Shown: positions 32,525 to 44,354 of the stretch, in pieces
How the letters are laid out: each line of letters starts with the position of its first letter
Position numbering within the stretch: the first letter of the stretch is position 1
From: Adiantum capillus-veneris
Lineage: Eukaryota; Streptophyta; Polypodiopsida; Polypodiales; Pteridaceae
Reading direction: 5' to 3'
NCBI GenBank assembly: GCA_014529385.2
Contig: CM043954.1
Coordinates: 3,163,501 to 3,227,500 of the forward strand
DNA length: 64,000 nt
Translations under genes and position numbers: made by a program
The notes under the pieces: model-generated
What the model was told of the DNA's origin: nothing
Databases searched by the model: none
What the model saw: the letters and a program-made list of their open reading frames with translations, nothing else

Positions 32525-33196
32525 TTGGGCGGACATCATGCTGACTTTTTGCCTATTGTGTGGTCGATCACTCAATTGCTCGTCACGATACCATCCGCCG
32601 GTGGTTGTCTAAGCGGTTATTGTGGACTGCTAGTTTGCTACAGCTTTGTAGACGGTACCTTCTACAGCGATGTGAGATCCTATTCCTTGATCCTTGGGAG
32701 ATCCATTCATTCTAGCCATCGTTCGACAGTTGCGCACTTGAGAGGGGGTGGTGACTTGTGGATTGCTATGGACACACCTATGCATTCATCAGAGGAGTTC
32801 ACAAGAGATATGGCCATGCTCATGGCATATGGGATTCCGACGTCCCCAGAGAAGACACCACCATCTTGGGTGGACAGACACTTACCACTTGACCTCGACA
32901 GGTCAGATCACTTGCTTACACATGAGCATCTACATGGACTTAGGGAGATGATCGTGGATCTCTTCTTGGTCAGGTTCATTGCTTGGATCTACAGACTGGA
33001 GTGGGACTTCTGTGCTTTGGACTCTCTTGGAGAGTTTACTTGCGAGATGCGGGAGATTAGGCATCAATACGTGACTACATCCGGAGTCACGCAGAGCTTG
33101 GCTTGGATGGTAGTGCAGTTGCTCTTCTACATTCCTGATCATTTGGATTGCTACCTTCAGAGTTGCTTACACTCACCCATGGTAACCTTACAGTAG
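32525..33196 (+). CDS. 223-codon open frame inside element E, unrecognised
   Basis: The longest frame of the internal region: hydrophobic start (LLVTIPSAGGCLSGYCGLLV), middle with THEHLHGLREMIVDLFLVRF, and end VVQLLFYIPDHLDCYLQSCL. No Gag, protease or polymerase motif. The element has no other coding capacity and the frame could be chance. It would be supported only if other E copies preserve it. Confidence 0.2.
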   Translation: MGGHHADFLPIVWSITQLLVTIPSAGGCLSGYCGLLVCYSFVDGTFYSDVRSYSLILGRSIHSSHRSTVAHLRGGGDLWIAMDTPMHSSEEFTRDMAMLMAYGIPTSPEKTPPSWVDRHLPLDLDRSDHLLTHEHLHGLREMIVDLFLVRFIAWIYRLEWDFCALDSLGEFTCEMREIRHQYVTTSGVTQSLAWMVVQLLFYIPDHLDCYLQSCLHSPMVTLQ

Positions 33197-34098
33197 ACTT
33201 ATCCCCTGACCTGGGCTGTAGGCCACTCCTAGCTCATTCACATTGAGAGCCACACCGATATGAGGTTTGGTGGCGTTGTTGCCGCGGATTCTGTTTTGGT
33301 TGACACCGGAGGATTGGAGGCAGGAGATATATGCAAGACGGCGCACACAGATTGGTTTGGCCTTTCCTCTTCTCAGAGGATCTTCACAATGCAAACTTCT
33401 TAGTCTGGCTTCCCTTTTCATACAAGATGATTACGGTGCAGACAGCTTGGTTTGACCACACCTCTTCTCAAAGGCCCTTCACATTGCAGACTGTTGAGTC
33501 TGGCTTTCCCCTCATCTTGGATTACCCTACCTACTGACAGGACAACATCCAATGGTGGTCCGTGTAGTCTCTCGGTGACTGCTGTAGCTTATGGTAGCTT
33601 CTACAATGCAGACTGTTTAGTCTGACTTTCCTTGTTTCGGAGGACGTTTACGGCGCTGATTGCTACCTTTGGCCTTCCTGGAGTTTTTCACAGTTTAGCC
33701 ACCTGGCCACATTGGGTTGTAGATTCATGCATTGACAGGCTTCCGGTCATTCTCATGATGGTTCCTGGGCTTCCCCATTTTCTCCAGACGGCTTAACTAC
33801 AGACACCACAGATCCTATTGGGCAGGACACTTGCAGGTCTATTGGCGCTTCTTTTACGACAAGGACTTGTTTTCACACTCAGTTCTGGACCTTCACGCAA
33901 TATCTTCACCCTGTATCGGCGGAGTACAACAGTTTGCTACACTGCTCGTGACTGCATTTTACCCTGGCGATCTCTCGGAGGTTGGTGCACCCTAGACTGC
34001 TGCTACACTTGTAGTGGACATTGCAGCAGACATCGTCATCATTTGCCTCACATGTTTAGCTTCACGCGGTTTGTTTAGTATCAAGTGCTGAGAGGGGT

Positions 34099-34440
34099 TG
34101 TTAGACTTACACCACTCTGTTGCTTCACAGGTCTAGGGCATGCATGTACAGCTAGTGTGCCTCCGGGCTGGCCACCCTTTGCATATGCATTTAGACTGCA
34201 TCACTGTCCAGCCGCCCACTTCTAGGCCGGCCGCTCACCTTGTCCGGGCGCCCTCATATTTGATTTATTTCTTGTTGGGTCGTGGGAGATTTTTCCAGGC
34301 TTTGTCCTACCTCCCCTTGGGCACCTATTTATGGGGCCAGGGGGGTACCCACTTCCATCATCTGATCATTGTGTATTGGGTCTTTTGCTCATGGTAGTCA
34401 TGGGGCGCCGATCGCCCCCTTTGCACCATCGCTGGCGTTC

Positions 34441-34499
<59 letters not shown>

Positions 34500-34518
34500 G
34501 CAGACGTGCACTCTCACA
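34099..34518 (+). repeat. 3' LTR of element E with (TC)n
   Basis: Matches 31482-31875, with an extra segment (cttctaggccggccgctc) and (TC)n at 34442-34496. Confidence 0.9.
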
Positions 34519-34523
34519 AAGAT

Positions 34524-34971
34524 CACACACGCGCACTCCAACTTGCGTAAAAATTGATGATGTGGCAGGTTGTATGGACGGCAACTAATTGCATTGATGA
34601 TTGTTGATGTTGTAGCGCTGTACGGAGAGCCCTCTAGGTGCTAGCTTTTGGGACCAAATGCTTTTAGCCTTGATGCTTTTCATGTAACTGCTTTTGGATG
34701 GCGAAGGGCTTTTAATTATGTACTAAGGGCTCACTCTCTGGCATTTTACTTGCGGGAGATGCAGAGCGAAGCCAACAATGTTATACCTTGTTGAAGCAAT
34801 ATAAAGAAATACCAAAAGGGGCGCCACAGTTTGGGGCGAGTGCACTTTGGGGGTAGAACTACGCCACTCTGTGTCTTGTGTGAAATCTCTCTTTTAGTTT
34901 AGTTGTTTGAAGTGCTTAAAAGTTTGCTCAGTCTGTTGTTTTCCGTTGGCACATGGTGCCCTCCGGTTACA
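34524..34971 (+). repeat. Remaining 5' LTR of element F
   Basis: Aligns with about 37,672-38,102 (ttgatgatgtggcaggttgtatgga, gcttttgggac, cttttcatgtaa, gttggcacatgg). Ends ccggttaca. Confidence 0.82.
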
Positions 34972-35199
34972 GTGGTGTGAGAGTCGTGTGATTTTCTGAA
35001 AGCATACCGGTCCTTCCAAGAATAAACAAAGCAAGATGGCGTTTCTAGATTCCACAGAGTACCTGTGGTTTCTCCTCGACGAGCTCCGTGATGTACTTTC
35101 GTGGCACCCTCAACAAAATCTCCTAGTTCTGCAAAGTTTTCAGCAGTTCTTGAATTACATGTTGCCCCTCTGATGCCTCAGGTAGTACCACCTCCTTAG

Positions 35200-35989
35200 G
35201 CACCAGAAAGTACAAGAGCCTCTAACCGACAACCTACTTAGTATTCTACTCCAATTGGGGGAGTTTTCAAGGACATGGTTCAACCGTCTAACCTTGATCC
35301 GGTGCAACTGCCTCTGTCACCGCCGTCGCCATCACCTCCCCCACCACCACCACCTCTTGGGTACAATGGTTGGAGCTCTTATGGATACCCTTACTATCCA
35401 CATCTTGGGTTTGCACCAAACCAACCAAAAGATTTCAAGGATGGTGGGACTATAGTAAAATTTTTCACTGTTTCTGGAGTGAAAGATAGGAAGAAGGCCT
35501 TGCAGCTTCTACAACAGTTTGACAACATCTATGCCTTGGGGAACTACACAGAAGAATCAAAGATCTCTTGAGCTGCGGAACCTCTCAAAGATAATGTATA
35601 TAGTGGTGGAGTTCAATCGCTACGCAGCCGCATGCTCTAAGGACTTGGGAGGTTTTGAAGGCTATTTTTGCACGAAGCTACACGGTCTCGCTGTTTGAAG
35701 TCCAGATTTTGTTAGAATGGGAAAACTTAAAAATGCTTGCCAGGGAACCATGGAAGACTACAACCAAAGGTTCCTCGATGTTTACCTTCCGGTGTCTTTC
35801 TTCAAGTTGATTCCCTTGGAGGATCAATGTGAGGGCTATAAGATTGGATTTCCATTACCAGTACAGGAATATTGTCTCTCTAAACAAGTATCTACTATGC
35901 AAGAACTCATGGACCATGCTGCGGTCGGATACAAGCCTATGAAAGGAAGACTAGAGTTGACTACAGAAGATCCCTTGGCAAATAATTAG
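35200..35989 (+). pseudogene. Element F Gag, broken
   Basis: A Pro-rich stretch (PLSPPSPSPPPPPPPLGYNG) precedes the Gag core KFFTVSGVKDRKKALQLLQQ and NYTEESKI. A stop at 35,569 and frameshifts follow, with TWEVLKAIFARSYTVSLFE-like sequence near 35,640-35,700. The C-terminal half reads openly at 35717-35989 (MEDYNQRFLDVYLPVSFFKL, STMQELMDHAAVGYKPMKG). The layout parallels the Gag of the Gypsy element at 59127 (KFGTFSGYSDASKALSFIQQ, SIQELMSHAKRGF), which supports kinship. Confidence 0.72.
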
Positions 35990-36033
35990 AATCCTTGGCC
36001 ACAACGAACAATTTCTTGGGATTCTTGTGAAAG

Positions 36034-36642
36034 TTGAACACTAAGGCCTCGTTTGACGTTACAATGGGAAACTCTATTACAAGAAGGCTGATGTTTTGGA
36101 TGTTTTCAATCAATAATTTTTATAATTGTCCCCAAAGAGCAGACACCCTTGCTCAAACAGTTGACAGATCCTTAGGACCACCTCCGGCTAAACGAGCTAG
36201 AATTGCGATTGGACTTGTTTCCGACATTTATGGAATAAATCTTGAAAGTTCCAATGAATTATGCAAAGCCTATGGAAAAATCAATGGCTTCAAAGCACTT
36301 GTCTTCTTTGATCTAGGAGCCACCGAGAATTATCCAGACTTCCTCAAGCAGATGGGCGTCGAGTATGACCAATTTGTTAGAGAAATTAAAGCGGAGTTAG
36401 CCACATGGCAAACTCAAAAGGTTGTACCCCTCAATGGTTCCCTTCTGGTGACAATCCAAGGGTACCATGGAAAGGCAGATGTCCACATTATGCAGTTAGG
36501 CAAATGCAACGCTCTCTTGGGCATGCCTTGGCACAACAAGAATGATGCGACCATACAGATCCGGAACAGTACCATCACTTTCATGCAGAAAGACGAGCCA
36601 GTCGTCCTTAAGGTTCTATTGTCAAAAGAAAACCCTGAATGA
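36034..36642 (+). pseudogene. Element F aspartic protease
   Basis: A 202-codon open frame. A short linker with LGPPPAKRARIAIGLVSD, then the retropepsin domain: GFKALVFFDLGATENYPDFL, VVPLNGSLLVTIQGYHGKAD, and CNALLGMPWHNKNDATIQI (the conserved hydrophobic-G-M-P-W segment). The active site reads D-L-G rather than D-S-G, so activity is doubtful. It ends at TGA 36640-36642 with no reverse transcriptase after it. Family function is cleavage of Gag. Confidence 0.75.
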
Positions 36643-36782
36643 ATTTTACAATCACTTTTTATTTAGATACTTTTTGAACTTTATTTGAGAATCTTGTTTG
36701 AAAATATGTTTGAAATGGATTTTATCTTTTTTGAACTTGTTTTGGTGCCGCTTTGAGATTGCCTGATTCTAGTTTTGATCTT

Positions 36783-36965
36783 GGATACTCATGGCTTGGG
36801 CTTTCCCGAGAGGAGTATTAAAAAGGAAACTGTGATTGAAAAGATGTGCTATACTCGTGGCTTGGCTTTACCAAGAGGAGTATTCAAGACGAAATGATGA
36901 TTGAAACGTGGTGCTTTACTCATGGTTTGGGCTTTCTCGGGAGGAGTATTGAAAAGAAAATTGGC
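36783..36965 (+). repeat. Three tandem copies of a roughly 61-bp unit in element F
   Basis: Units beginning near 36,788, 36,852 and 36,909, each with ctc(a/g)tggcttgggctttcc, ag(a)ggagtatt and a g-a-rich end. Non-coding region between protease and 3' LTR. Confidence 0.75.
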
Positions 36966-37454
36966 TACTGTCTGAGAAGTGTTTAGTCTTGGAACCTCCA
37001 AGCAATGTAGGTTGCTGTTTGGGAAGTGTTTGTTGTAAAAGGCCTCTATATCTGATGGCTAAGACCTTTTTAGGTTATTTGCGGGAGGAGTGACGAGAGA
37101 ACCGTAGAATAGTTCATGGCCTAGACCTAGATAGTTATTTGTGGGGGGAGTGTTCATCGGAGACTTCATTTTTCTATGTCCTGTTAACATGCAGTTGTAA
37201 TCATCTGTGTTGCATTGTGATGTGCCAACCACTAAAGATTCCTAATTGGGTGGGATTGCATGGGTATGTAACTTTAGTGCATCAAGACACCTGTTATAAA
37301 CAACGTTGTCTAGGTGTGATGGCTAATTTTGCTACGCCAGAATATCAAGAGCTCCGATATGGAATGAGAAATCTGAATGACCCTCGAGAGACTGACCCTC
37401 GGATATTTTTTATCTAACTTGAGTTGTTTTGCAGATACAGTCACGAAGGGGGGA

Positions 37455-38102
37455 TGTCATGAAGAAGGGGGGATGTCATGAAGACCCTAGCCGACTTGCA
37501 GATCCCAGCCGAGGGGCTTAAACCCTAGCAAAAGCAGAAGCAGCAAAAGAATTTACCAACTTACAGATTCTCGCCGAGGGGCCCAAATAACAAATAGGGT
37601 TAGGATTCCCCAGCAACTTATGGAACTGGCCTAGGGACCTAAACCTCTAAAAATAAAGCAGAAGATCACACACACATACTCCAACTTGAGTACAAATTGA
37701 TGACGTGGTAGTTTGTATGGAGGCTAGCGAATTGCGCTGATGGCTGATGATGTGGCAGTGTTGTACTGACAGCTCTCTGGGCACTAGCTTTTGGGACTGG
37801 ATGCTTTTAGACTTGATGCTTTTCATGTAATTGCTTTTGGATGGCCAAGGGCCTTTAAATATGTAGTAAGGGATCGCTCTCTGTCATTTTACCCGCGGGA
37901 GATGCAGAGCAGAGCTACCGGTGTTGTCCCTTGTTGAAGCAATATAAAGAAAAAGTGAATGGGACTAGTGAATGGGACACCACAGTTTGGGGCCAGTGCA
38001 CTTTGGGGGTGGAAGTTGGAACCAGTTCAGTTGTTTGAAGTGCTTAAAAGTCTTTTCAGTCTGTTCTTTTTCCGTTGGCACATGGAGCCCTCCTGTTTTA
38101 CA
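37455..38102 (+). repeat. 3' LTR of element F
   Basis: Starts TGTCATGAAG at 37455 or, after a 19-bp tandem duplication of the purine tract and LTR start, at 37474. Ends ttttaca at 38102. Confidence 0.8.
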
Positions 38103-38109
38103 GGCACCC

Positions 38110-39390
38110 GGTTTAGGGCTGACATGCTCTAATAACACTGCCACATGATAAAATCCTAAGAGTTATACCACTTTGTTGCTTCGCTTACGACTAGTGTATG
38201 CCAAGGCTGGTGCACTCTCTTCTTCTCATGCTTTTAGGTCATGGAGGTCATGCCATCCAACATGGTATCATAGCCCTGACAAGTCCGTGGAAGAGGCTCT
38301 CTTGAGAGAGAAGGGAGGAAATGTGAGCTGCTCCAACTCATGCACAGTTGCTACCGTTGAGGTTGCCTAGCCTTGGTAGAATTTTTGACACTAAAAGATT
38401 CTCAAAGTTGGCCTCTACAGCCTCCAAGAAGCAAAAACGACCTTGGCGCTGCTCATAGAATGTTTTTTGCAAGCTTCGATAGATTTTAACTCTCATGTTC
38501 AACTATTTAAGGATTGACCACTGCTTTAAAAAAAAATCTAAGAGTACTTTCACACAAAGCTTGACAGATTTTAGTATATTGGATTCCTCATCGTCGTTAT
38601 CATCTCCGCCTCCTCGTTGGAGTCATCAAATTCTACGGATTCGGCCTTGACAAAATATCGTTTCACAACACTAAATTCTTTCTATTCAGGTTTTTTGGAA
38701 CTCGACTTCCATAAGGATTACTTTTGGCTTGAATTTGACTTCGTTTTCAACTCAAATCAAATTGGAGATTTAAGTCACATACTTGCCTAAATTATAAGTG
38801 ATCCTTGGCTTCTTCCAATTAAAGCCTTTCATCGAAGCTGGACAAATTTGACGGTACGAAGTTCCCCACTTGGCAGGTAACATTTAAACCAGATCAGAAG
38901 GGAAGAAAAAGAATTTGTGACCATTGCGTTAGCACTTAACAATGACTTTATACATCATATTGCGGGGATAAATACATCTAGCGTAGTACTTCTCAAGAGT
39001 GTAGAGGATTTGTCCAAAAACACAAAGATACTCACTACCTTGTAGAATCTTAATGACTTTACATTGCAAGTATGGTTGCTGCATTATAGGAACTAGAACT
39101 TGTGAATTCCAACAGTAGTGACTCTTTGGAAGTAGTGTCTAACAACCCAACTTTTGCTATGTAACATCAGAAACCTACTATTGTCAATACATTCAATTGC
39201 GGTCAAGGTAAACCTTAAGTCAAATGTTCCATTTGTGGTAGAACTAATCAACGTAACTGTTTTTATAAGAACAAACCAAGAGTGAATTGGGTTAAAGCTG
39301 GAGAAGATGATGTTCTAGTTGCTACACCACTTGGTGTTGCTGCGAATTTTACTTATATCGACGAATGGAATTCCACTGTAAAAGGGTAGA
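38110..39390 (+). pseudogene. Degraded Copia element: LTR end, primer site and Gag
   Basis: An LTR end ccatccaaca at 38262 is followed by primer site TGGTATCATAGC (38263-38274). Downstream the DNA encodes, in changing frames, KLDKFDGTKFPTWQ (about 38,838), FVTIALALNNDFIHHIAG (about 38,920) and a knuckle-like CSICGRTNQRNCFY (about 39,225). Later comes a stretch with DEWNST near 39,365. This order is that of Copia Gag up to the protease. No LTR partner was found, so the 3' part is lost. Confidence 0.5.
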
Positions 39391-40732
39391 CACTGGCTCC
39401 ATGAGAGGCTAAGATCCCCTTCATTGCACATGAATAAATGTTTGCAAACCCAATCCTACGCTGTAATCTCAAAAGCTAGACAAGCCTTCATAGAGGGATA
39501 TAGCTAGCAGTTTTTCAAAGCTTGAAAAACCTACAGCTTACCTAAAACTTGTGGAAACTTCTAGCTGATGCGTTGTGGGATGGGTGATAGAGCATTGCGA
39601 AGGAGTTGTTCTGTAAGTTCAGTGAGAAACGACTAAGTGATGGGTATTCTTGATGCATGGTGACGGGAGCATCGGATACGGAATATTCCTTCGTCAGGAG
39701 GGGTTCCGAACTGAGTTAAAATTGTGCACAAGAGATGAGACAAGCATTTGAATGAAGAGGGTTCTACGTAAGCTTGGAGGAAATGCAGTTTCTTACTGAA
39801 AAAGCGAGTTGCTTTTCAAGAAAGTGGATGCTTTCTCGTAAAGGTATCTGGGACTCATGTTGTACAATACGTCGCTGGCAAGTCGTATCATGACCAGTAG
39901 TCGCAGCCAAAGTAACAACAAGCATTCCTACATGCACAATCATCCACATGAAGTAGCATGTTCGACGACCGATCTCGATACTCCAAATGCATGTCGAAAA
40001 TTGTCGCTGAAAGGCTAGAGAGATGTGCTGATCTCACCAAAGACGTGGACGGTGAGGAGGGCGTTGTGACCTCAAGATGATTCTCCTTCCAAGGGATGCA
40101 ATGTATTTAAAAAGGGAAACAAGGGTCCTATCAATCTATAAAGAAGGCCACTTCCACTCACCAGGATCCCAGTCCAATGCAACTAGGGGCTGTCCGTGCC
40201 AAATCCACAACCTCCAAAGCTGTGTCTCCTCTGCTATGAAAAAAGGGTCAAACACAAGAGCGTGTTACCAAGGAGCCCACCACTCCAAAGGGCTGCCAAT
40301 GAGCATCTAGGCGCTGATCAAGAGACCTCTCTCCTGGAAATCCAATCTCATGTGATAGCTATGATGGCCAATCTATGCAATGTCGAACACCTGTGTCCCA
40401 TGCTGCATAACAATTGGGTGTCCTGAGTTAGGGTCAAAAAAAGCCCACCAGCCATGAGAAGGGCAAAAAGGCTTGTCCCCTAAGGAGGGTATTCAAGTCA
40501 TCAGGAATCAATCTCTCGCACATGTGCAACAACCTCTCTACCGAGCCCGTAGGTAGACCAATGCCATCTGCATCAACCAAGGAAGCCTCCAACCAACGAT
40601 GTAAAGATGCTGCTAGACCATCCTCCCATCTAGCCCAATCAATGTGCTTCCTCTCTCCTAGCTAATGCCCCTCTGTATTTGTCACATACACATTCCAAAT
40701 AAGTGGCTGTTTGTCTACCTCTTCCAAACAAC
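39391..40732. other. Nothing recognised
   Basis: No open frame above about 80 codons, no repeat shared with the rest of the window and no primer or LTR signal. Probably old transposon or intron sequence. Confidence 0.4.
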
Positions 40733-41130
40733 TGTGAGTGCGCGTGTGCGGAAGTGTGAGAGAGGAGAGAGAGAGAGGCAGTAGACACAAATGCCAGAGA
40801 TAGTGAAGAGGGGGCGATCAGCCCCCACTGACTACTAGAGCCGAAGACCCAATACAATCAGATGTGTGATCTCTGTGAGATGAGATGTGGAAGTGGCCAT
40901 AAATAGGTGCCCAAGGGGAGGTAGGGCAAGGCGTGATAAAAATCCCCACGACCCAACATAAAAATGACATGGAAATATATGTGGGCGCCTGAACAAAAGT
41001 GGACGGCCGGCCCCAAACTCGGGCGGCCGGACCAGGTACAACCTAGACTATGGGTGGCCAGCCCGGAGACATACTAGCCGTACAAGTATGCCCTAGACCT
41101 GTGAAGCAGCATAGTGGTGTAAGTCTAACA
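40733..41130 (-). mobile_element. Solo LTR of the E family
   Basis: 398 bp, minus orientation (ends ggtgtaagtctaaca at 41130, begins tgtgagtgcgcgtg at 40733), flanked by ACAAC at 40728-40732 and 41131-41135. Retains cataaataggtgcccaagggg (TATA region). The GA run is short and interrupted. Confidence 0.9.
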
Positions 41131-41643
41131 ACAACGAGGTGGCTGGCGAATCAAAGCAATACGCCCATCCATCCAAAATTCAAATCCTCAACAAGCAGCA
41201 CATAAAGGGTGACAAGTGAGACATATCCAAGCGTGCATGTGTAAAAATGAATTAGATGGTCAAACGCCAAGCGCCATCATTGTCCATAGATCCAAATGAG
41301 GAGAGGCACATGACAAAGCATGGTATACAAATTTCTTCCAAGGCTTGGTCCTAGGAACCAATTTGCATACTATGAGCTTGGCAAGAAATGCCTTACTCTG
41401 CATCTCTGTATCAATAATCCCTCTTTTTTAGGCAATATAATTAATTGTGTCCCAATAAACTTGGAGTTGTGTGTCAGTAGACCCAAAGTGGGGCTTGAAC
41501 CCTGAGTGTTACTTGCGAAATTATGAAGAGCCCGAAGCCATTACAAAAGCCTATAGGCATCACCCATAACCAGGTTGGCAGTGAAAAAACTTGTGGGATA
41601 AAACAAGCTTACAAACACAAAGAGAAAAAACCATTAGTGATAC

Positions 41644-42311
41644 TGTCACGGGTCGAGCACCACGTGCCAATGGAAAAGAACAGACTGAACAACTTTAAGC
41701 ACTTCAGATAGCATTGAACTGAAAGAGATGCACGACACTCGAGACGGAGAGTAGCGGAGTTCCACCCCGAGAGAGCAGTGGCCCCAAACCCTGGCGCCTC
41801 TTTTGGTATTTCTTTATATTGCTTGAACTTCGTACATCGCCGATACTCCATTCTATGCACCTCCATGCTGGAGCATGTCAGGGAATGAGCCCTTGGCTCA
41901 TATTTAAAGGCTCTTGGCCTCTCAAAAGCAGTTACATGAAAAGATTTAGGTTCTAAAAGCATTTGGTCCCAAAAGTTTGCGCAGAAATCAGTAAGCAAAA
42001 AATACAGAAATCCGTACAACTGCCACGTCAGCATGTCAGCGCAAATTGCGGAAACTCCGTACTGCTGCCATGTCATCAGTTTCTATGCAAGAAGGTGTGT
42101 CCTTGCTTTGTTTAATCCCTTTAGGTCACTTGGGCCCCATCGGATGGGGTCTCGTAAGTTGGTGGGAACTCTTCTTTGAGAATAGGCCACTCGGCAAGAC
42201 TTTGCAAGTTGGTAAAACTTCTTCTGCTGCTACTGCTTCTTCTATTGTTTCTAGGGTTTAGGCTCCTAGGCCGGGATTTGCAGGGTGGCTCCGTTCTTCA
42301 GTGGCTTGACA
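41644..42311 (-). repeat. F-like LTR, minus orientation
   Basis: On the minus strand it starts TGTCAAGCCACTG (42311) and ends GTGCTCGACCCGTGACA (41644). It shares catatttaaaggctcttggcc, ttacatgaaaag and gcaccacgtgccaatggaaaa with the LTR of F. Just outside the 41644 end is a sequence resembling a decayed Met primer site (GTATCACTAATGG on the minus strand). Flanks GATAC and CGTCA do not match, so this may be a 5' LTR with degraded internal sequence to its left (41,136-41,643) rather than a solo LTR. Confidence 0.6.
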
Positions 42312-43115
42312 CGTCAACAGTTTGTGACAGGTACATGGAATAAAGTTAGGAACATACATCAAGAGCTGGAGACAGGGAAGATTGTAGAAGAGAGTTGTAG
42401 CAGAAAGAGGCCACCCATAATGTTGGCACTCGCTTACAACTGAAAAGTCCACCAAAGGATCTTTAACAGTAGACTCCAATTCCAAAGCCAACAAGCGAAC
42501 CCCAACAAACGAGTGCAATCCACCACAAAGTAGTCCTGCAAAGACCCAAAGAAGCGAAAGAGAGAAAGGCCTACGCCATCTCAAGCAGCAATCCAAGAGC
42601 TATCACAACTGCAACCTGTTTTTTAATTATAAAATCTGTTCGGCATTCCTATAGGGTTTGCTATATGTGCCAAAACAGTGGCTTTATCTTGCCTCTTTGT
42701 TTTGAGATTGAAATGCAAGCATTAAGTTTTTTTGCTGTGTTCTCCTTGTTGAAAACTCTTCAAAGTTAAATCCCACTGCCCAGTTAGCTTGACTCGTTAT
42801 TTTGCCCACCACTTTTCACGAAGTCATTCTTAAGTAATTGTTGCGTTGTTCTTTCTTTGTTTTGTTTGAATTTTTTTTGTTGATTATCAATTAAGGGTTT
42901 CTTTTTCCCTTCATGTTTCTTGGTTGGTGTTTTGTGCAAGTGTTGTAGCCCTCTTTAGTTTGTTATGATCTTATAAAGGTATTTGTTTATTTGGATTCTT
43001 GAAGAATAGTAAATTGCTGCTTTCTTGCTTAAACCATGCTAAGTTTATGATAAGGCGCTCGTTGCTACTGTGTATCGCCCGCCTCATAGTCCCCCTCGTA
43101 TTGCTCGCTCTCCAA

Positions 43116-43117
43116 CC

Positions 43118-43148
<31 letters not shown>

Positions 43149-43158
43149 AAAAAAAAAA
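43116..43158 (+). repeat. C23-A20 homopolymer block in the LINE 5' UTR
   Basis: 23 C residues (43116-43138) followed at once by 20 A residues (43139-43158), then (acc)n. Unusually pure; assembly or sequencing error cannot be excluded. Confidence 0.85.
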
Positions 43159-43288
43159 CCACCACCACCACAGAAGACTTCACTTTGCCTGTGCCTCAAC
43201 AGTGATGGATTTTTGACATTGCTCGCCGGAGCTTTCGCACAGAGTTGTCTTCATTCGGTACCCTTTCCTCCACAGCAGCAGACACAGA

Positions 43289-44349
43289 ATGGCGGGCCCT
43301 GCTCCACCACAGAGGGACTCCTCAGAAGCCCCCTTGCCCGACCTCGTGGAGCCGACCCTTCGACTTGCTCTTTTGCCAGAAGAGCAAGCAAGCTTGATGG
43401 CCGAGGTGGAATGCTTGTAAGCCTCCTCGGTTATTTGCAAGATTATTGGCACTCCACCCAATCGAGGCGAGGTTCGGGATTTACTTCAGGCCTGACTCCT
43501 CTCCGATGTGGGCAAGATCACCGATGCCCAGATCCTCGGGAGAGGGTATTATCAGATAGAGTTCGAGTCTTCAAAGATGACGGCCAAGGTGATATCGATG
43601 AGCCCGCTCAGTATCTGAGCAGCTCGAGCTTACTTCGGACGATGGCATCATGGTTTCGACCCTACTACAAATGTGCTTGAGGAGGAGGCCGACTTGCCTA
43701 TCTCGGTCTGCTTTCCAGGCCTGAGGAGGGAGTACCTCCCTCTTCTTCGCAGGATTGGTTCCATGTTCGGGTTAGTTGTGGAGTCACCGCGCACTGCAAC
43801 TTCAATTGTGGCCAAGGCCGCAGGTTTACCTATCGTGGGGGTTCTTGTTAGAGACACACACTCCCTCTCGAAGGTGATACTGTTGCCTCGGGTGAGCGAG
43901 GATAGGATCAGATAGTGTGGAGTATTCGGGTCTCCCGAATCAGTGCTTTATTTGCCGGCAGATGGGCCACTTAGCAAAGGCCTGTCCTCGTAGGAGATCT
44001 CGACCCACAACACATGCGTAGACTCCCAAGGCTGAGCATGCCTACCAGAAAGATACCCGGGACACACAGACTGGTACCTCGACAGAGGCCAAAGATTAGA
44101 TAGCTGACGGTTGGCAGCAGGTGCCTGGCCGCCGTCAGTAGGGACAGGCTGGCCACACTGCTCCCCCTGGTGGCCGACCTCCTGCAGCTAAGCAGCATTG
44201 GATTCCGACAGGGAACTGTTTTGAACCCTTCAACAGGACCCCCCTGAGGAGGCTCCCTCCACCTCAGCTCCACCGTCCTCCCCCCCTCCACCCTCAGACG
44301 CCTCCCCCTCCTCCACCTTCACCCCCACCTCCCGCTCCTCTCTCCCCGG
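43289..44349 (+). pseudogene. LINE ORF1: DUF4283-like domain and zinc knuckle
   Basis: ATG at 43289 (MAGPAPPQRDSSEAPLPDLV). The same frame runs to 43915 with three in-frame stops (TAA 43418, then two TGA) and contains GRGYYQIEFESSKMTAKVIS, PISVCFPGLRREYLPLLRRI and GLPIVGVLVRD. This is the layout of the DUF4283 RNA-binding region of plant L1-type ORF1. After a frameshift at about 43,915-43,938 comes a CX2CX4HX4C knuckle (CFICRQMGHLAKAC, 43944-43985) and a Pro-rich tail up to the solo LTR at 44355. ORF1p would coat LINE RNA. Confidence 0.75.
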
Positions 44350-44354
44350 TGGGG

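Larger units (their letters stand above)
31482..34518 (+). mobile_element. Element E: short non-coding LTR element inside the LTR of F
   Basis: 3,037 bp, starting TGTTAGACTTACACC and ending CTCTCACA, target duplication AAGAT (31477-31481, 34519-34523). LTRs 31482-31875 (394 bp) and 34099-34518 (420 bp) each contain tatttatggggg-type TATA sequence and a (TC)n run just before the LTR end. Primer site TGGTATCAGTCA follows directly at 31876; the purine tract gctgagagggg ends at 34098. The internal 2.2 kb shows no Gag or polymerase. It starts with agcgtttttg words (31,940-32,230) resembling the LTRs of the Gag-only family. Confidence 0.9.
31424..38102 (+). mobile_element. Element F: Gag-protease Gypsy derivative, 5' LTR broken by element E
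   Basis: 5' LTR pieces at about 31424-31481 and 34524-34971, internal region 34972-37454, 3' LTR 37455-38102. The piece at 31,427 (cagcaacttatgggactgg..aggggcctaaaccc) matches the middle of the 3' LTR at about 37,611; the first 150 bp of the 5' LTR are missing. A degenerate primer site (tggtgtgagag) follows at 34973 and the purine tract aaggggggatgtc precedes 37455. Only Gag and protease are encoded. Its LTR shares the ataaagaaataccaaaaggggcgcca block with the Gypsy element at 58499, so F is probably a non-autonomous relative. Confidence 0.75.

Noticed and set aside
32525-33196. The 223-codon frame in E as a firm gene
   Set aside because: No motif and no second copy to compare; listed only at low confidence.
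36783-36965. Possible CRISPR-like or satellite array
   Set aside because: Only three adjacent imperfect copies without spacers, inside a retroelement in a eukaryotic genome.
41644-42311. Solo LTR with target duplication
   Set aside because: Flanks GATAC and CGTCA do not match; kept only as an F-like LTR.
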